DNA from: Candidatus Aminicenantes bacterium
GTDB lineage: Bacteria; Acidobacteriota; Aminicenantia; Aminicenantales; UBA4085
NCBI GenBank assembly: GCA_026393855.1
Contig: JAPKZJ010000112.1
Location: 1 to 64,000 of the forward strand
Length of the DNA: 64,000 bases
Reading direction: 5' to 3'
Every line of letters begins with the position of its first letter. Within the stretch, counting starts at the first letter, position 1. The position numbers and the translations under genes are program-made. The notes beneath the pieces are model-generated. The model was not told the DNA's origin and ran no database searches. It saw only the letters and a program-made list of their open reading frames with translations. Shown in pieces: positions 8,940 through 17,689 of the stretch.

Positions 8940-9338
8940 ATGCCTGAAGAAGAGAAGAGAAAATATCTTCGCTTTGAATGCCTCGTCCCGGTCGAGCTCG
9001 TAGAGGTCGACGAAAACGGCCAGCCCGGCAATCCCGCCCTGATCGACAATGTTTCCCGAGAAGGCATCCGGGTCGTCCTTGAGATGGGGATGGATTTCGG
9101 ACCCGGCAAAGACCTGACCTTCAAGGTCCACGGCCCCGAAAGCCATAAAAACTGCTCCCTGAAAGGCGAGGTTGTTTGGATTAAGCCCAAGGGCAAGAAG
9201 GTCGAAATCGGGCTGAGGATCAAGGACTTGGAGAACTGCACCAAGTCCGAACTCCTCGATATGGGCTATGACAACTGGCGCAAGGACAAAGCCAAAGACC
9301 AGCTAAAGGTTCAGGCCGGCGCCGCGCCGTCCAAATAG
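8940..9338 (+). CDS. PilZ domain protein, probable c-di-GMP receptor
   Basis: The protein has 132 residues and is a single PilZ domain. It shows both c-di-GMP-binding signatures: the R-x3-R motif near the N-terminus (RKYLR) and the D/N-x-S-x2-G motif (NVSREG). PilZ proteins bind cyclic di-GMP and pass the signal to motility, secretion or polysaccharide machinery. There is no fused output domain, so the partner is unknown. A charged tail of about 30 residues follows the domain. The gene is divergent from smc with a 119-base gap. Confidence 0.9.
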   Translation: MPEEEKRKYLRFECLVPVELVEVDENGQPGNPALIDNVSREGIRVVLEMGMDFGPGKDLTFKVHGPESHKNCSLKGEVVWIKPKGKKVEIGLRIKDLENCTKSELLDMGYDNWRKDKAKDQLKVQAGAAPSK

Positions 9339-9393
9339 TCCGATCCGGAATCGCCTCCGGCTCCCTTTCGCCGTCCCCTCCGTTCCCGGTCGT

Positions 9394-9422
9394 TTGACTT
9401 ACGGAGTGTTTTCGGCTAATTT
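9394..9422 (+). promoter_or_regulatory. Promoter of the tRNA-Thr gene
   Basis: TTGACT (9394-9399) and TAATTT (9417-9422) are spaced by 17 bases. The predicted start is about ten bases before the mature tRNA 5' end, as expected for a short leader removed by RNase P. Confidence 0.6.
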
Positions 9423-9439
9423 ATGGCCCTCTTCCCGCA

Positions 9440-9512
9440 GCCAGCGTAGCTCAGTCGGTAGAGCGGCTGATTCGTAATCAGCAGGTCGGAGGTTCGATCC
9501 CTCTCGCTGGCT
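9440..9512 (+). tRNA. tRNA-Thr (anticodon CGU)
   Basis: The cloverleaf is complete. The acceptor stem pairs GCCAGCG with CGCTGGC. The anticodon stem pairs GCTGA with TCAGC around the loop TTCGTAA, giving anticodon CGU for the ACG codon. The T arm is GGAGG-TTCGATC-CCTCT and the discriminator is T. The 3' CCA is not encoded, because CTC follows the discriminator. Confidence 0.95.
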
Positions 9513-9596
9513 CTCTTGCTTGCACTCTGATAACTCCTGAAGATCAGCGACTTGCGGGTAGGGGAGAGGTGCGGTCGATGGGCATGTTTCCTTACA

Positions 9597-9625
9597 TTGA
9601 CGGCCTTTTTGTTTGTTGATATTCT
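9597..9625 (+). promoter_or_regulatory. Promoter of the kinase gene
   Basis: TTGACG (9597-9602) and TATTCT (9620-9625) are exactly 17 bases apart. They lie about 33 bases before the TTG start of the kinase gene, and a GAGGGG ribosome site lies between. The kinase is therefore likely transcribed separately from the tRNA. Confidence 0.6.
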
Positions 9626-9657
9626 GAGGCTAACCTAGGTCGAGAGGGGTATGGGAC

Positions 9658-12600
9658 TTGAAATGCCTCAAGTGTCATTCTAATAATCCATCGGATACCC
9701 TTTTCTGCGGTAAGTGCGGCACGAAGTTCGATCCCGCGGCCCAGGTCTCCTCCACTCGGACGCTCGATACGACTCCCCATGAGCTTGTTCGCGGCGAAAT
9801 CTTCGCCGGCCGGTTCGAGCTGATCGAGGAGCTCGGGGCCGGAGGCATGGGGCGGGTTTACCGGGCCTATGACAAAGAAGTCGGCGAAGAGATCGCGCTG
9901 AAGATCCTCCACCCCGAGATCGCCCTGGACGAACGGACCGTCGAGCGCTTCCGGAACGAGATCAAGCTGGCCCGCCGGATTACCCACCGCAACGTCTGCC
10001 GGATGCACGAGCTCCACCAGGACGGTCAGCAGCTGTTCATCACCATGGAGTATGTGGCCGGGGAGGATCTAAAAAGCTTCATCCGAAGGGCGGCCCCCCT
10101 CAACTCCGGAAAAGCCGTGTTTATCGCTCAGCAAGTCGCCGAGGGATTGGCGGAAGCCCACAAGTTGGGTGTCATCCACCGCGATCTCAAGCCGCAAAAC
10201 ATCATGATCGATAAAGAGGGCAATGCTCGGATCATGGACTTCGGGATTGCTCGCCTGGTCGGCGCCAAGGGGATGACCGGGGGCAACGTGATGATCGGAA
10301 CGCCCGGCTACATGTCGCCCGAGCAGGTGGAGGGCAAGGAAGCCGACCCGGGCACGGACCTCTATGCCCTGGGCATCGTCCTCTTCGAGATGCTGACGGG
10401 CTGTCTTCCGTTTGAGGGCGAAACCCCGCTGAGCATCGCCGTCAAGCAGAAGAGCGAGGCGCCTCCCGACCCGCGGGCGCTGAACACCCAGATTCCGGAG
10501 GACCTCGACCGCATCATCCTGAAATGCCTGGAAAAGTCGAGGGAGAAGCGCTATCGAATCGCGGCAGAGCTCCTCGCCGACCTGGCCAAGGTCGAGAAGT
10601 CGCTGCCGACGACTCCTCATGCCCTGCCAACCCGGAAACCATCGACGTCCAAGGAAATCACCGTCCGCCTCCCCTCCAAGAAGATTTGGATTCCGGGAGC
10701 TATCGTTCTTCTGGCGCTCGTCGGCTTTCTCATCCGGCAAATAATCCCGGAGAAGGCAGGAGCCGGGCGTTCGATCGCCGTCATCGGGTTCAAAAACCAG
10801 ACCGGCGACGCGGAGCTCGACTACCTCCGGGAGGCGATCCCGCACCTTCTCATCACGAGCTTGGAGCAGTCGCATCGCATACGGGTGACATCCTGGGAGA
10901 GGATGAAGGACCTTCTGCGCAATTCCGGGAGGGACGCAGCCGCCATTTTCGACGAGGAGGCGGGCTTCGAAGTCTGCCGCAAGGAGGGCATCGAGGCCGT
11001 CGTCCTGGGAAGCTTCGTCAAGGCGGGAGAGACGTTCGCCACGGACGTCCAGGTTCTGGATGCCTCGAGCAAGCATATCCTCAAAAGCGCCTCGGCCAGG
11101 GGGGACGGCGTCGCCAGCATCCTCAAATCCCAGATCGATGAGATCAGCCGGACGATCCGCCGCGGCATCGCGCCCCCGGCACTCAAGATCGAGGCGCCGG
11201 GACGGAAGATCATCGACCTCACCACGAGTTCCATGGAGGCCTACGGCAATTATCTGAAGGCCCGAGAAGCCAACGAAAACTTTTTTTGGGCGGACGCCAG
11301 GAAATTCGCGGAGAAAGCCGTGACTGTCGACCCGACGTTCGCTGTCGCCTACTACGTCCTGGCCCGGGCCGCCGGAAATCTTTTGGATGATCCCGCCCGC
11401 GACAAGGCCCTGGAGAAAGCCAAGATCTATTCGGCCAGGGCCACAGAGAAGGATAGGCTTTTCATCGAGGCCGAATATGCCGGCAGCATCGAACGGGATC
11501 CCGCCAAAGAAATCCGGCTGCTGAAGGATCTCGTCGATAAGTATCCGGAGGATAAGGAAGCTCACTACGAGCTGGGGGTATTATTCTATAAATCCGACCG
11601 CAATCCGGAGGCCATCGGTGAGCTCGAAAAGGCCATCGCCATCGATTTAAGGTACGGCCCTGCTGTCAATGAGCTCGGCTATGCCTACGCCGATGCGGGA
11701 GATTTTGCCAAGGCGGCTCAATCGTTCGAGCGCTATGCCGAGCTGAAACCCGGGCTTCCCAATCCGGTCGATTCCATCGCCGAAATGAATCTTTTCATGG
11801 GCAAGCTGGACGAGGCCGCCGCAAAATATCAAGAGGCGCTGGCCATCAAGCCGGATTTCTTTAACGCCTATCCGGGGCTGGCTTACGTTTATGCCCTCAA
11901 AGAGGACTACGGAGCAGTCGGACGCTGGGTAGAGGAGTACCCCAAGAAGGCGCCGGCGCAGTGGGCCAACTTGGATGGGCCCTGGCTCAAAGGCGTATAC
12001 GATTATCTTCTCGGCCGGCTGGACAGCTCGCTCACCAGCTTTCTCTTCAACCGAAGCCAGGCTGAGAAATTCAAGTATCCTTCCGGCGTTGCGTACATCG
12101 ATTGGATCATGGGATTCCTCTACACGGACAGGGGAGAATTCGGCAAGTCCCTGGCGGCTTTCCGGAGTTCTATGGATTCCAACATAAAGGACGATCCGTC
12201 ACGCCGGGCCTATTATGCGGCGGATTACAGCTTTTGCCTCGGCTGGGTCGAACTCAAGCAAGGCCGACTGGAAGCGGTGAAAACGCATTTGACGGAGATG
12301 GAGAATGTCCTCCCCGGGTTGGATCCGACCGACCGGGCGGAGCTGACATTAGATTACTCGCTCTTGAGCGCCGAGGCCGCCTTGGCCGGAAACTCGGTGG
12401 GAAAGGCGATCAGCCTCGGGGAAAAGATTGTGTTCGGGATGCTGCCATCCGTGAACTCGGGTTCCATGGGTAGATATAACATCCCATTTCTGAAGGACGT
12501 CTTGGCCAGGGCCTACTGGAAAAATGGCGATCTCAATAAGGCCATCGCCGAATACGAGCGCCTGACGACCATCGATCCGAAGAACCGGCTGCGCATGCTC

Positions 12601-12771
12601 ATTCATCCTCTTTACCACTACCGGTTCGGCCGGGTTTTGGAGGAGAAGGGCGTCAAAAAAAGGGCGTGTCTGGAGTACGAGAAATTCCTCAAGTACTGGG
12701 CGGACGCGGACCCGCGTTTTGTCGAAAGCAAGGACGCCAGGAACCGGCTGGCCAGGCTGAAGGTAGGATGA
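9658..12771 (+). CDS. Membrane Ser/Thr protein kinase with zinc ribbon and TPR sensor region
   Basis: The 1037-residue protein starts with a zinc ribbon (C3, C6, C17, C20). A Hanks-type kinase domain (about 52-310) follows, with the glycine loop GAGGMG at 60-65, K82, H174-RDLKPQN, D194-FG and the SPE motif at 220-222. All catalytic residues are present. One membrane segment lies at about 343-364. Next is a region of about 130 residues like the TolB-N/FlgO-type fold found in bacterial kinases, and then a long series of TPR helices to the end. The start is TTG with GAGAGGGG eight bases upstream. The kinase would face the cytoplasm and the TPRs the periplasm. The target is unknown. Confidence 0.9.
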   Translation: MKCLKCHSNNPSDTLFCGKCGTKFDPAAQVSSTRTLDTTPHELVRGEIFAGRFELIEELGAGGMGRVYRAYDKEVGEEIALKILHPEIALDERTVERFRNEIKLARRITHRNVCRMHELHQDGQQLFITMEYVAGEDLKSFIRRAAPLNSGKAVFIAQQVAEGLAEAHKLGVIHRDLKPQNIMIDKEGNARIMDFGIARLVGAKGMTGGNVMIGTPGYMSPEQVEGKEADPGTDLYALGIVLFEMLTGCLPFEGETPLSIAVKQKSEAPPDPRALNTQIPEDLDRIILKCLEKSREKRYRIAAELLADLAKVEKSLPTTPHALPTRKPSTSKEITVRLPSKKIWIPGAIVLLALVGFLIRQIIPEKAGAGRSIAVIGFKNQTGDAELDYLREAIPHLLITSLEQSHRIRVTSWERMKDLLRNSGRDAAAIFDEEAGFEVCRKEGIEAVVLGSFVKAGETFATDVQVLDASSKHILKSASARGDGVASILKSQIDEISRTIRRGIAPPALKIEAPGRKIIDLTTSSMEAYGNYLKAREANENFFWADARKFAEKAVTVDPTFAVAYYVLARAAGNLLDDPARDKALEKAKIYSARATEKDRLFIEAEYAGSIERDPAKEIRLLKDLVDKYPEDKEAHYELGVLFYKSDRNPEAIGELEKAIAIDLRYGPAVNELGYAYADAGDFAKAAQSFERYAELKPGLPNPVDSIAEMNLFMGKLDEAAAKYQEALAIKPDFFNAYPGLAYVYALKEDYGAVGRWVEEYPKKAPAQWANLDGPWLKGVYDYLLGRLDSSLTSFLFNRSQAEKFKYPSGVAYIDWIMGFLYTDRGEFGKSLAAFRSSMDSNIKDDPSRRAYYAADYSFCLGWVELKQGRLEAVKTHLTEMENVLPGLDPTDRAELTLDYSLLSAEAALAGNSVGKAISLGEKIVFGMLPSVNSGSMGRYNIPFLKDVLARAYWKNGDLNKAIAEYERLTTIDPKNRLRMLIHPLYHYRFGRVLEEKGVKKRACLEYEKFLKYWADADPRFVESKDARNRLARLKVG

Positions 12772-12865
12772 AGTTTGCCCTCAAGCTCGTCCGATCAAAG
12801 GGGAGTGTCGGCGCCGCAGGTGAGCACAATCCATGCGCTATCTCCCACGCCGCCCATGGAGCTAT

Positions 12866-12947
12866 TTTTGCGATCAACTCGTTAGTCGGCTGAGGCTGTC
12901 CCTTCATAACCAGCAGGTCGGCGGTTCGATCCCGCTCGCGGACTCCA
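12866..12947 (+). pseudogene. Degenerate tRNA-Met-like gene (intact 3' half, anticodon CAU)
   Basis: From 12903 the sequence is a tRNA 3' half: loop TTCATAA, stem CCAGC, variable region, a perfect T arm (GGCGG-TTCGATC-CCGCT), acceptor CGCGGAC, discriminator T and an encoded CCA at 12945-12947. The 5' half does not fold. The anticodon stem partner is missing, the D arm is short, and the best 5' acceptor strand pairs at six of seven positions only with wobbles. It is therefore a tRNA pseudogene or an attachment-site remnant. Bases 12903-12945 match the tRNA-Thr 3' half (9471-9513) at 37 of 43 positions. Nothing else is seen between the kinase and the next gene. Confidence 0.55.
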
Positions 12948-13101
12948 GATTCTTCGCACCTAGCCGGCGATCTCTCGGGGCGCAGATGCTCAGTTTCTCT
13001 TCCGGCGGGAATAATCCGCCGCTCCCGGTTGTATTCCCGGGGCGAGCGCTTGTAATGCCCCGGGAAATGTATTACTTTTTGAATAAAGGAAGGAGATCGC
13101 C

Positions 13102-14799
13102 ATGAACCAAACCCGTCGAGCGATTTTATTGGGCCTGGCCGCGGCCGTCCTGGCCGGCGCCGTCGCATCCGCCCAGGAATTGCCGCCGCCCCGATTCGTC
13201 ACACCTAATCCCGAGCTGAAGATCCAGGCCGTCAGCCGGATCCAGTCGGTCACGGTCTTCGCCGACCGGGCCACCGTCGTCCGCACGGCCGCCATCCGGC
13301 CGATCCTGGGCCCCCAGAGCGTCGTCTTTGCGGGCTTGCCGACGACGATCATTGGCGGTTCCCTCCGGGCCAGCGGCCGCGGCGCGGCCGAGGTCAAGAT
13401 CCTCGGGCTCGAGACGGCCAATGAATACCTCGAATCGCCCCTCCTGCCCGAGGCCCGCAAGGTCCAGACCGAGCTGGATGCTTTGCTTTATGAGATCGGC
13501 AAGACCAAGAACGATTTGGCCGTTCTGGGCGTCCAGGAGAGCTTCCTGATGTCCCTGCCCGCCAGCCAATCGGCGCTGAACGCGGCGTCTGTGGCCCAGG
13601 GCAAGGCCGATCCGTTGGGTTGGGAGAAGACGCTGGAGTTCTTGGGCGGAAAACTGGCGACCGTCAAGGCCGGACAGCTTGACCGTCAGAAGACCCTCAA
13701 GGAGCAGGAAACCAAGGCCGAAGCGCTCCGCAAGCGAATCGAGGAGCTCAAGCCCGGCCGACCGGCCGAGGCCCGCAAAGTGACCGTTCTGATCGAAGCC
13801 AAAACGCAAGGCGATTTCACCCTCGATCTTTCCTATACCGTCGCCAACGCCCGTTGGACGCCCGTCTATGTCGTCCGGGCTCTGCCCGACAGCGGCGAAG
13901 CCGAGCTGTCCCTTTCAGCCGTTATTCAACAGAGAAGCGGCGAGAGCTGGGAAGGCGTCCGGATGGCGCTCTCGACCTCCTCGCCGGCTCTGGAGAGCCG
14001 GCCGCGCGATCTTTCCCCCTGGCTATTGGATATCTATGTCCCGCGCATGTCCAAAGGTTCCTCCCGGGACGAGGGTTCGAGGGAGATGATGAAGATGGCC
14101 GAGATGCCGGCGGCGGCTTCGATGCCGGCCCCGGCGCCGCCGCCCCGGGAAGCCGAGATCGAGACTGCGGATGTGGCCGAAACCGGATTGCACGTGAATT
14201 TCGAGATCAAGCGGGCCGTCGACGTCCCCTCGGACGGCGCGCCGCACAAGTTCCCGATCGATTCGCCGACCGTCAAGGTCAAGTACGACTATGCGGCCGT
14301 TCCTCAGAACCGCGAAACGGCGTACCTTCGCGGCACTCTGACCAACACCTTGGCCTACCCGCTGCTTTCGGGCAGCGCGGATCTCTTCATCGGCCAGGAC
14401 TTCGTCGGCGCCATGACCCTCCCGGCCACGGCCGCCGGCGAAGAAGCCAAGTTCTTCTTCGGCGAAGACGGCCAGATCAAGATCAAGTTCGAGCAGGTCA
14501 AGCGGGAGAAATCCGGCGGCGGGCTCTTAAGCAAAGCCGAGAAGCTTCATTTCATCTATCGGTTGACCGTCCAAAACCTGCGCAAGACCCCGGTTTCGGT
14601 CGACCTTGCGGACCGCCTCCCGATCAGCCAGAATTCCAAGATCGAGGTCAAAGACGTCGTCCTGACGCCGGCTCCGGCCAAGCGGGACGAGAAGGGGATG
14701 CTGTCTTGGACGGTCCTTCTGGCGCCCCAGGAAAAGAAGGAGATCCTGATCGAGTATACGATCGAATACCCGAGGGACGCCACGATCAGCGGCTTGTGA
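13102..14799 (+). CDS. MuiA-like (DUF4139) secreted protein
   Basis: The 565-residue protein starts with a signal peptide (MNQTRRAILLGLAAAVLAGAVASAQ). An N-terminal DUF4140-type domain starts near residue 45 with VTVFADRATVVRTA. A helical coiled segment (about 110-210) follows, and then a DUF4139-type C-terminal beta domain (DLSYTVANARWTPVY...). The family includes proteins called mucoidy inhibitor A; the biochemical role is not known. The ATG at 13102 has GGAAGGAG six bases upstream. The gamma-carbonic-anhydrase-like gene starts eight bases after the stop, so the two form an operon. Confidence 0.85.
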   Translation: MNQTRRAILLGLAAAVLAGAVASAQELPPPRFVTPNPELKIQAVSRIQSVTVFADRATVVRTAAIRPILGPQSVVFAGLPTTIIGGSLRASGRGAAEVKILGLETANEYLESPLLPEARKVQTELDALLYEIGKTKNDLAVLGVQESFLMSLPASQSALNAASVAQGKADPLGWEKTLEFLGGKLATVKAGQLDRQKTLKEQETKAEALRKRIEELKPGRPAEARKVTVLIEAKTQGDFTLDLSYTVANARWTPVYVVRALPDSGEAELSLSAVIQQRSGESWEGVRMALSTSSPALESRPRDLSPWLLDIYVPRMSKGSSRDEGSREMMKMAEMPAAASMPAPAPPPREAEIETADVAETGLHVNFEIKRAVDVPSDGAPHKFPIDSPTVKVKYDYAAVPQNRETAYLRGTLTNTLAYPLLSGSADLFIGQDFVGAMTLPATAAGEEAKFFFGEDGQIKIKFEQVKREKSGGGLLSKAEKLHFIYRLTVQNLRKTPVSVDLADRLPISQNSKIEVKDVVLTPAPAKRDEKGMLSWTVLLAPQEKKEILIEYTIEYPRDATISGL

Positions 14800-14807
14800 G
14801 CGGCCCT

Positions 14808-15353
14808 ATGCCCTACGATTTCAGCCTAAAAACGCCGGTTCGGCATGCCGATACTTTTGTCGCCGAGGGAGCCCAAATCATCGGTGCCGTGACCCTGAAG
14901 GCCGGTGCCAGCGTCTGGTACAACAGCGTCCTGCGGGCCGACGTCGCCGATATCGTCATCGGCGAGGATTCCAACATCCAGGACAATTGCACCGTCCACG
15001 TCGATTTCGGCCGCGGCACCGTCCTCGGCGACCGGGTCACGGTCGGCCATGGGGCGATTCTCCACGCCTGCACCATCGAGGACGACTGCATCATAGGCAT
15101 GGGCGCGATCGTCTTGGACGGGGCTGTCATCAAGAAAGGGACGATCGTGGCCGCCGGGGCGCTCGTCCCGCCCCGCAAGACCTACCCGGCGGGCTCGCTT
15201 GTCCTCGGCTCGCCGGCCGTCGTGGTCCGCGCCTTGAGCGAGGAGGAAGTCCGGCACAATGGCGACCATGCCCGGTCCTACGTCGAATTCTGGAAGGCTT
15301 ACCTGGCCAAAGGGATAGGGAAGGAGGTTGTCAACCCGTCGGGGGCGCGTTGA
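14808..15353 (+). CDS. Gamma-class carbonic anhydrase-like hexapeptide protein
   Basis: The 181-residue protein is a left-handed beta helix of hexapeptide repeats (GAQIIGAVTLKAGASVWYN...), as in the YrdA/PaaY/CamH group. The three metal-ligand histidines of gamma carbonic anhydrases are in place as H64 (TVHVD), H81 and H86 (GHGAILH), with the usual spacing of five between the last two. It may be a Zn or Fe carbonic anhydrase; many members of this subgroup have weak or unproven activity. The reading frame is open far upstream, but homology begins at the ATG at 14808, just after the DUF4139 stop. Confidence 0.88.
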   Translation: MPYDFSLKTPVRHADTFVAEGAQIIGAVTLKAGASVWYNSVLRADVADIVIGEDSNIQDNCTVHVDFGRGTVLGDRVTVGHGAILHACTIEDDCIIGMGAIVLDGAVIKKGTIVAAGALVPPRKTYPAGSLVLGSPAVVVRALSEEEVRHNGDHARSYVEFWKAYLAKGIGKEVVNPSGAR

Positions 15354-15406
15354 CTTGCTCTCTGACTCCGTGTTAATCTTCGGCCATCCCTGATGGGGAG
15401 GGCCGC

Positions 15407-16549
15407 ATGATCCAATTCCTCGGTGCCAAGCTTCGCAAAGCCAGGGAAAAAATGGGCTTAAGCCAGACGGCATTCGCCCGGGCCTTGGGCTACTCGGCCG
15501 AATATATCTCCTATCTCGAAGCGGGCAAACGGACGCCCAGCTTCGCGGCTCTGGGCAAGATCGCCGCTTTCCTCAATCGCGAAATCTCCTACTTTTTCTA
15601 CGAGCGGGAGCCCGGCCCCGACGCCATGGCCATGCTCTTCCGGGCCGACGCCGTGGACGAGCGGGCCCGGGAGGAGCTGCAGCGATTCCGGCGCTTTTGC
15701 GACGACTATCTCAAGCTCGAGGCGATCACCGGCCGCCGACTGGATTTGGCCCCTCTTTACGGCCTCGTCCCGCCCGAGCGCATGGCCGATGAGGAGCGCC
15801 GCCGCCTCGGCCTGGGTGAAGAACCGGTGCGCGACGTCTTCGGCCTGTTCGAAGCCAACGGCCTCCGCATCCTGCGCATGCCGATGCCCGAGGATTGCCG
15901 CGTCAGCGGCGTCTTCATCTATCTCGAGGCCAAACAGGCTGCCTTCGCCCTGGTCAATTCGGCCCAGGCCTTCGGCCGCCAGGTCTACAGCGCGGCCCAC
16001 GAGTACTGCCATTACCTCAAGGACCGCAACGAGGGCCCGGTCATCGACAATTCCGATGTCTTCGTCGACGACTATGTCGAGCTCTATCATCCGCGCGAAC
16101 AGTACGCTCAGGCCTTTGCGGCCCGTTTCCTGATGCCGCCCGGGCGAGTGCGCGAGCTGGTGGACAAGGAGTTTCGCGCCAAGCGCGTCCACTACGACGA
16201 GGCCCTCTACCTGAAGCGGTACTTCGGCGTCAGCATGCTGGCCATGTTGAGGACGCTAAGGGACTTGGACTTCCTGGACAAGGTCCAGTTCGTCGAGTAC
16301 GTGCGGCGCGACCCGTCGCCCCGCGAGAAGGAGCTGTTCGGGCTGGGCGACGACGAAGCCGGCTACGACCCCGACGAGCGGGCCGCCGCCCGGAGCGGAA
16401 TGGTCAGCGGGCTGCTGTTCAAGTTCAAGAAGCGCCCCATCACCTCGGACCGCTACAAGCTCCTGCAGGAGGAAGCGGCCCGCCGGATCGCCGGCGGCAA
16501 GGGGCTGAAAAAAGGCGTCCAGACCATCCTGCCGACGCCGGAGGATTGA
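15407..16549 (+). CDS. XRE-family regulator with ImmA/IrrE-type metallopeptidase domain
   Basis: The 380-residue protein has an N-terminal helix-turn-helix domain (residues 5-65; LSQTAFARALGYSAEYISYL). A peptidase-like domain with H198-E-x2-H202 (AAHEYCHYL) follows. Proteins of this layout, such as IrrE/DdrO-protease relatives and ImmA, cleave or sense repressors in stress responses and mobile elements. Here both halves are in one chain, so it may regulate itself. GGGGAGG lies five bases before the ATG. No obvious target repressor or mobile element is adjacent. The target is unknown. Confidence 0.9.
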   Translation: MIQFLGAKLRKAREKMGLSQTAFARALGYSAEYISYLEAGKRTPSFAALGKIAAFLNREISYFFYEREPGPDAMAMLFRADAVDERAREELQRFRRFCDDYLKLEAITGRRLDLAPLYGLVPPERMADEERRRLGLGEEPVRDVFGLFEANGLRILRMPMPEDCRVSGVFIYLEAKQAAFALVNSAQAFGRQVYSAAHEYCHYLKDRNEGPVIDNSDVFVDDYVELYHPREQYAQAFAARFLMPPGRVRELVDKEFRAKRVHYDEALYLKRYFGVSMLAMLRTLRDLDFLDKVQFVEYVRRDPSPREKELFGLGDDEAGYDPDERAAARSGMVSGLLFKFKKRPITSDRYKLLQEEAARRIAGGKGLKKGVQTILPTPED

Positions 16550-16566
16550 CGCGCGAGGAGAATCTT

Positions 16567-17004
16567 ATGAGCAAGGCCGCCAAAATCATAATCATCTTTC
16601 TTTTGATCGACGCCGTGGCCATCGGCGGGTTTTTCCTCGGCCGATCCCTCAAGAAGGGCGGCCGGGCCGGATTGGAGATTCCTTGGACGACCATCGATGA
16701 GGCGTATCGCCCGGCCAACGCGGTCGAGGAGTTCATCAAGACCGACGCCGCGAACCGAGGATCGTTGCCCGTCTTCATCCGCGCCTACGGCCGCGATGCC
16801 AAGGTTCTGCGCAAGTTCAAGGGCAAGAAGTTCGCCCAGCCCAGCGAACAGGTCCTGGCCCTGTTCTTCAAGGGGCTGGACGAATGGATGATCGTGGACA
16901 TCAAATATATGGCTGAGAACCAGCGCGAAGTCCTCCGGACGCTGCTGTATGTCCTCGACGGCGGGCAGTGGAAGGTGGGGGACACTGGGATTTTGGTCGA
17001 ATAG
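16567..17004 (+). CDS. Small membrane-anchored protein of unknown function
   Basis: The 145-residue protein has one N-terminal membrane segment (AAKIIIIFLLIDAVAIGGFFLG) and then a soluble part of about 115 residues with no motif that I recognise. GAGGAG lies six bases before the ATG. The gene starts 17 bases after the XRE/ImmA gene, and the Nudix gene follows 26 bases later, so it probably belongs to this operon. An open frame extends far upstream, but it is the shadow of the previous gene. Confidence 0.65.
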   Translation: MSKAAKIIIIFLLIDAVAIGGFFLGRSLKKGGRAGLEIPWTTIDEAYRPANAVEEFIKTDAANRGSLPVFIRAYGRDAKVLRKFKGKKFAQPSEQVLALFFKGLDEWMIVDIKYMAENQREVLRTLLYVLDGGQWKVGDTGILVE

Positions 17005-17030
17005 GCAGCCCCTTCCCGGACCTGCCCCTG

Positions 17031-17651
17031 ATGCCGACGCCTCCCGCTTCCTGGTCCCGTGAAATCCTGGCCCTGGCCAAGGAAGGGCTGACTTATGGCC
17101 GGGACCCGTTCGACAGGGCCCGCTACGAGAAGCTGCTGGTTCTGGCGGCGGACATGGCGGCCGCCGAGACGGGAAGTAATCCCGCCGCCGTCCAAACCCT
17201 GTTTACGGCCGAGGAAGGCTATCTGACGCCCAAAGTCGAGGTCCGCGGCGTCCTCTTCCGCCAGGACCGCATCCTGCTCGTCTCCGAGCGGACGGACGGA
17301 GGGCGTTGGACCCTGCCGGGCGGCTGGGCGGACCTGGGCGCCACTCCTTCGGAGAATGTCGTCCGTGAGATTCAGGAAGAAACGGGATTCGAGGCCCGGG
17401 CCGTCCGCCTCCTGGCCGTCTACGACCGCGACCGGCAGGGCCATTCCAGGCGCTATTTTTCCTGTTACAAGATCTATTTCCTCTGCGAGATCCTAGGGGG
17501 CTTGGCCAAGCGGAGCCTGGAGACGCAGGACGTCGAGTTTTTCGCCGAAGACGCCCTGCCGCCGCTCTCGACGGATCGGGTGACCGAGCGCCAAATCCGG
17601 CGCATGTTCGAGCTCCGTCGACACCCAGACCAGGGACCCGATTTCGATTAA
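17031..17651 (+). CDS. Nudix hydrolase with N-terminal helical domain (Nudix_N_2 type)
   Basis: The 206-residue protein has a helical N-terminus (residues about 8-65; ALAKEGLTYGRDPFDRARYEKL) typical of Nudix_N_2 proteins, then the Nudix fold. The Nudix box reads G-x5-A-x7-REIQEETGF, so the usual first Glu is replaced by Ala, while the metal-binding REx2EE core is intact. Such enzymes cleave nucleoside diphosphates linked to another group, for example ADP-ribose or nucleotide sugars; the substrate cannot be told. The start is ATG at 17031; no strong ribosome site is seen. Confidence 0.88.
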   Translation: MPTPPASWSREILALAKEGLTYGRDPFDRARYEKLLVLAADMAAAETGSNPAAVQTLFTAEEGYLTPKVEVRGVLFRQDRILLVSERTDGGRWTLPGGWADLGATPSENVVREIQEETGFEARAVRLLAVYDRDRQGHSRRYFSCYKIYFLCEILGGLAKRSLETQDVEFFAEDALPPLSTDRVTERQIRRMFELRRHPDQGPDFD

Positions 17652-17689
17652 AAGCCAAGGGGCTCTCTGGGCGGTCGGCCGAGAGGCAG

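Noticed and set aside
12689-13168. Minus-strand open frame over the tRNA-like region
   Set aside because: Its translation (RERDRTADLLVM...) is what the antisense strand of a tRNA gives, and it overlaps the end of the kinase gene. It is a shadow, not a gene.
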